Part shown: piece after piece, positions 63,629 through 64,000 of the stretch
How positions within the stretch are numbered: the stretch's first letter is position 1
Layout: each line of letters opens with the position of its first letter
DNA from: Paenibacillus sp. 481
GTDB lineage: Bacteria > Bacillota > Bacilli > Paenibacillales > Paenibacillaceae
Direction of reading: 5' to 3'
Length of the DNA stretch: 64,000 bases
NCBI RefSeq assembly: GCF_021223605.1
Contig: NZ_CP075175.1
Location: 3,241,501-3,305,500, forward strand
Notes under the pieces: model-generated
Told to the model about the DNA's origin: nothing
What the model saw: only the letters and a program-made list of their open reading frames with translations
The model's database searches: none
Made by a program: the position numbers and the translations under genes

Positions 63629-64000
63629 CACTTTGTCGCTTCGCTTTGACTTACGTTCATCAGCCTTCGCTTTGTTCGACGACTCCGACGACTCTGCTGA
63701 GTCTGAAAGCTCCATTGCATGAGCATCGTCATGAGTAGACGTGTTCTCAGTGTGCTCCATTTTTTCCGCATGTTCGGATTTTGACGGATGTTCAACTCCG
63801 CTCGCGTTGCTACCTTCCTTAAGCTGATCTTCTTTTTCCATTACACTTGTCCCGTTCCATATACCGCCCTCAAGTACTATCAGGAGCCCAGACTCACACA
63901 AGCCTCGAATTTGGCCTGTTTCTGTAATCGTCAGCTTTTCAGCTGCACGTATCTCACCAAATACTTTTCCAGCTACGATAACCTGCTTGGCTGTAATATT
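63608..64000 (-). CDS. Bactofilin, partial (N-terminus beyond window)
   Basis: The frame is open to base 64000 (130 codons before the stop). AGKVFGEIRAAEKLTITETGQIRG and LLIVLEGGIWNGTSVME are the bactofilin repeats of a right-handed beta-helix that polymerises into filaments without nucleotide. A long charged tail follows (Ser, Glu, Lys, Asp; SDSAESSESSNKAKADERK). It acts at the cell envelope. Confidence 0.85.
   Translation of the reverse strand, partial: NITAKQVIVAGKVFGEIRAAEKLTITETGQIRGLCESGLLIVLEGGIWNGTSVMEKEDQLKEGSNASGVEHPSKSEHAEKMEHTENTSTHDDAHAMELSDSAESSESSNKAKADERKSKRSDKVNEKQAG

Overview
The window looks like a chromosome segment of a spore-former-type Firmicute, most probably Paenibacillus or a close relative. 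The reasons are strong AGGAGG-type ribosome binding sites with many GTG and TTG starts, a LexA/DinR-type SOS box, PBSX-like tail genes, an NlpC/P60 enzyme with an SH3 domain, a YhgE/Pip protein, a bactofilin, and a CpsB/Wzz/CpsD exopolysaccharide (EPS) cassette. The genus is inference. I saw no rRNA or tRNA genes and no CRISPR array.

Layout. (1) 1-1560: a minus-strand sulfur-trafficking pair, a rhodanese-MBL hydrolase (cut by the window edge) and a TusA-rhodanese fusion, behind a CsoR/CstR-like operator. (2) 1678-9379: accessory genes, including an RDD pseudogene, a GNAT protein, three unassigned or immunity-like small proteins, a HAD phosphatase gene interrupted by an amber codon, a YfiT-like thiol transferase, a cyclase, hydrolases, a DUF3885-like protein and a secreted nuclease. 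(3) 9526-22220: a compact contractile-tail locus with no head, terminase, portal or integrase genes. It has an SOS-box-controlled regulator, an unusual promoter and leader with a terminator, sheath, tube, frameshifted chaperone, tape measure, baseplate, fibre, holin and amidase. I read it as a dedicated R-type tailocin (phage-tail bacteriocin). (4) 22881-34399: a CDF metal exporter, NlpC/P60 enzyme, glycolipid-type glycosyltransferase, TetR plus YhgE pair, a pair of about 82-bp inverted repeats around a 32-residue membrane peptide, a lipoprotein, a RelBE-type toxin-antitoxin pair, a DinB protein and an Ig-like surface protein. (5) 34853-41040: glutamate synthase large subunit and an MFS transporter. 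(6) 41430-63131: a divergent XRE regulator and a long EPS cluster. (7) 63340-64000: a small zinc-ribbon protein and a bactofilin.

How the parts work together. The tail locus has the order regulator, sheath, tube, chaperone, tape measure, LysM protein, hub, spike, gp25, gpJ, gpI, fibre, holin, amidase. That is enough to build and release a contractile particle but not an infectious phage. In the EPS cluster a CpsB phosphatase, Wzz-type modulator and BY-kinase control chain synthesis. A 4,6-dehydratase, aminotransferase and formyltransferase could make an N-formylated amino sugar that the sugar transferase loads on the lipid carrier. Four glycosyltransferase-type steps, a flippase and a polymerase follow, then a beta-helix protein and rhamnose enzymes (rfbC, rfbD).

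The most notable observations are the tailocin with its SOS box, terminator-containing leader and candidate +1 frameshift; a 15-bp operator shared by the EPS promoter and the distant zinc-ribbon gene; the inverted-repeat/peptide element; and recurrent imperfect tandem repeats in intergenic gaps and protein linkers.
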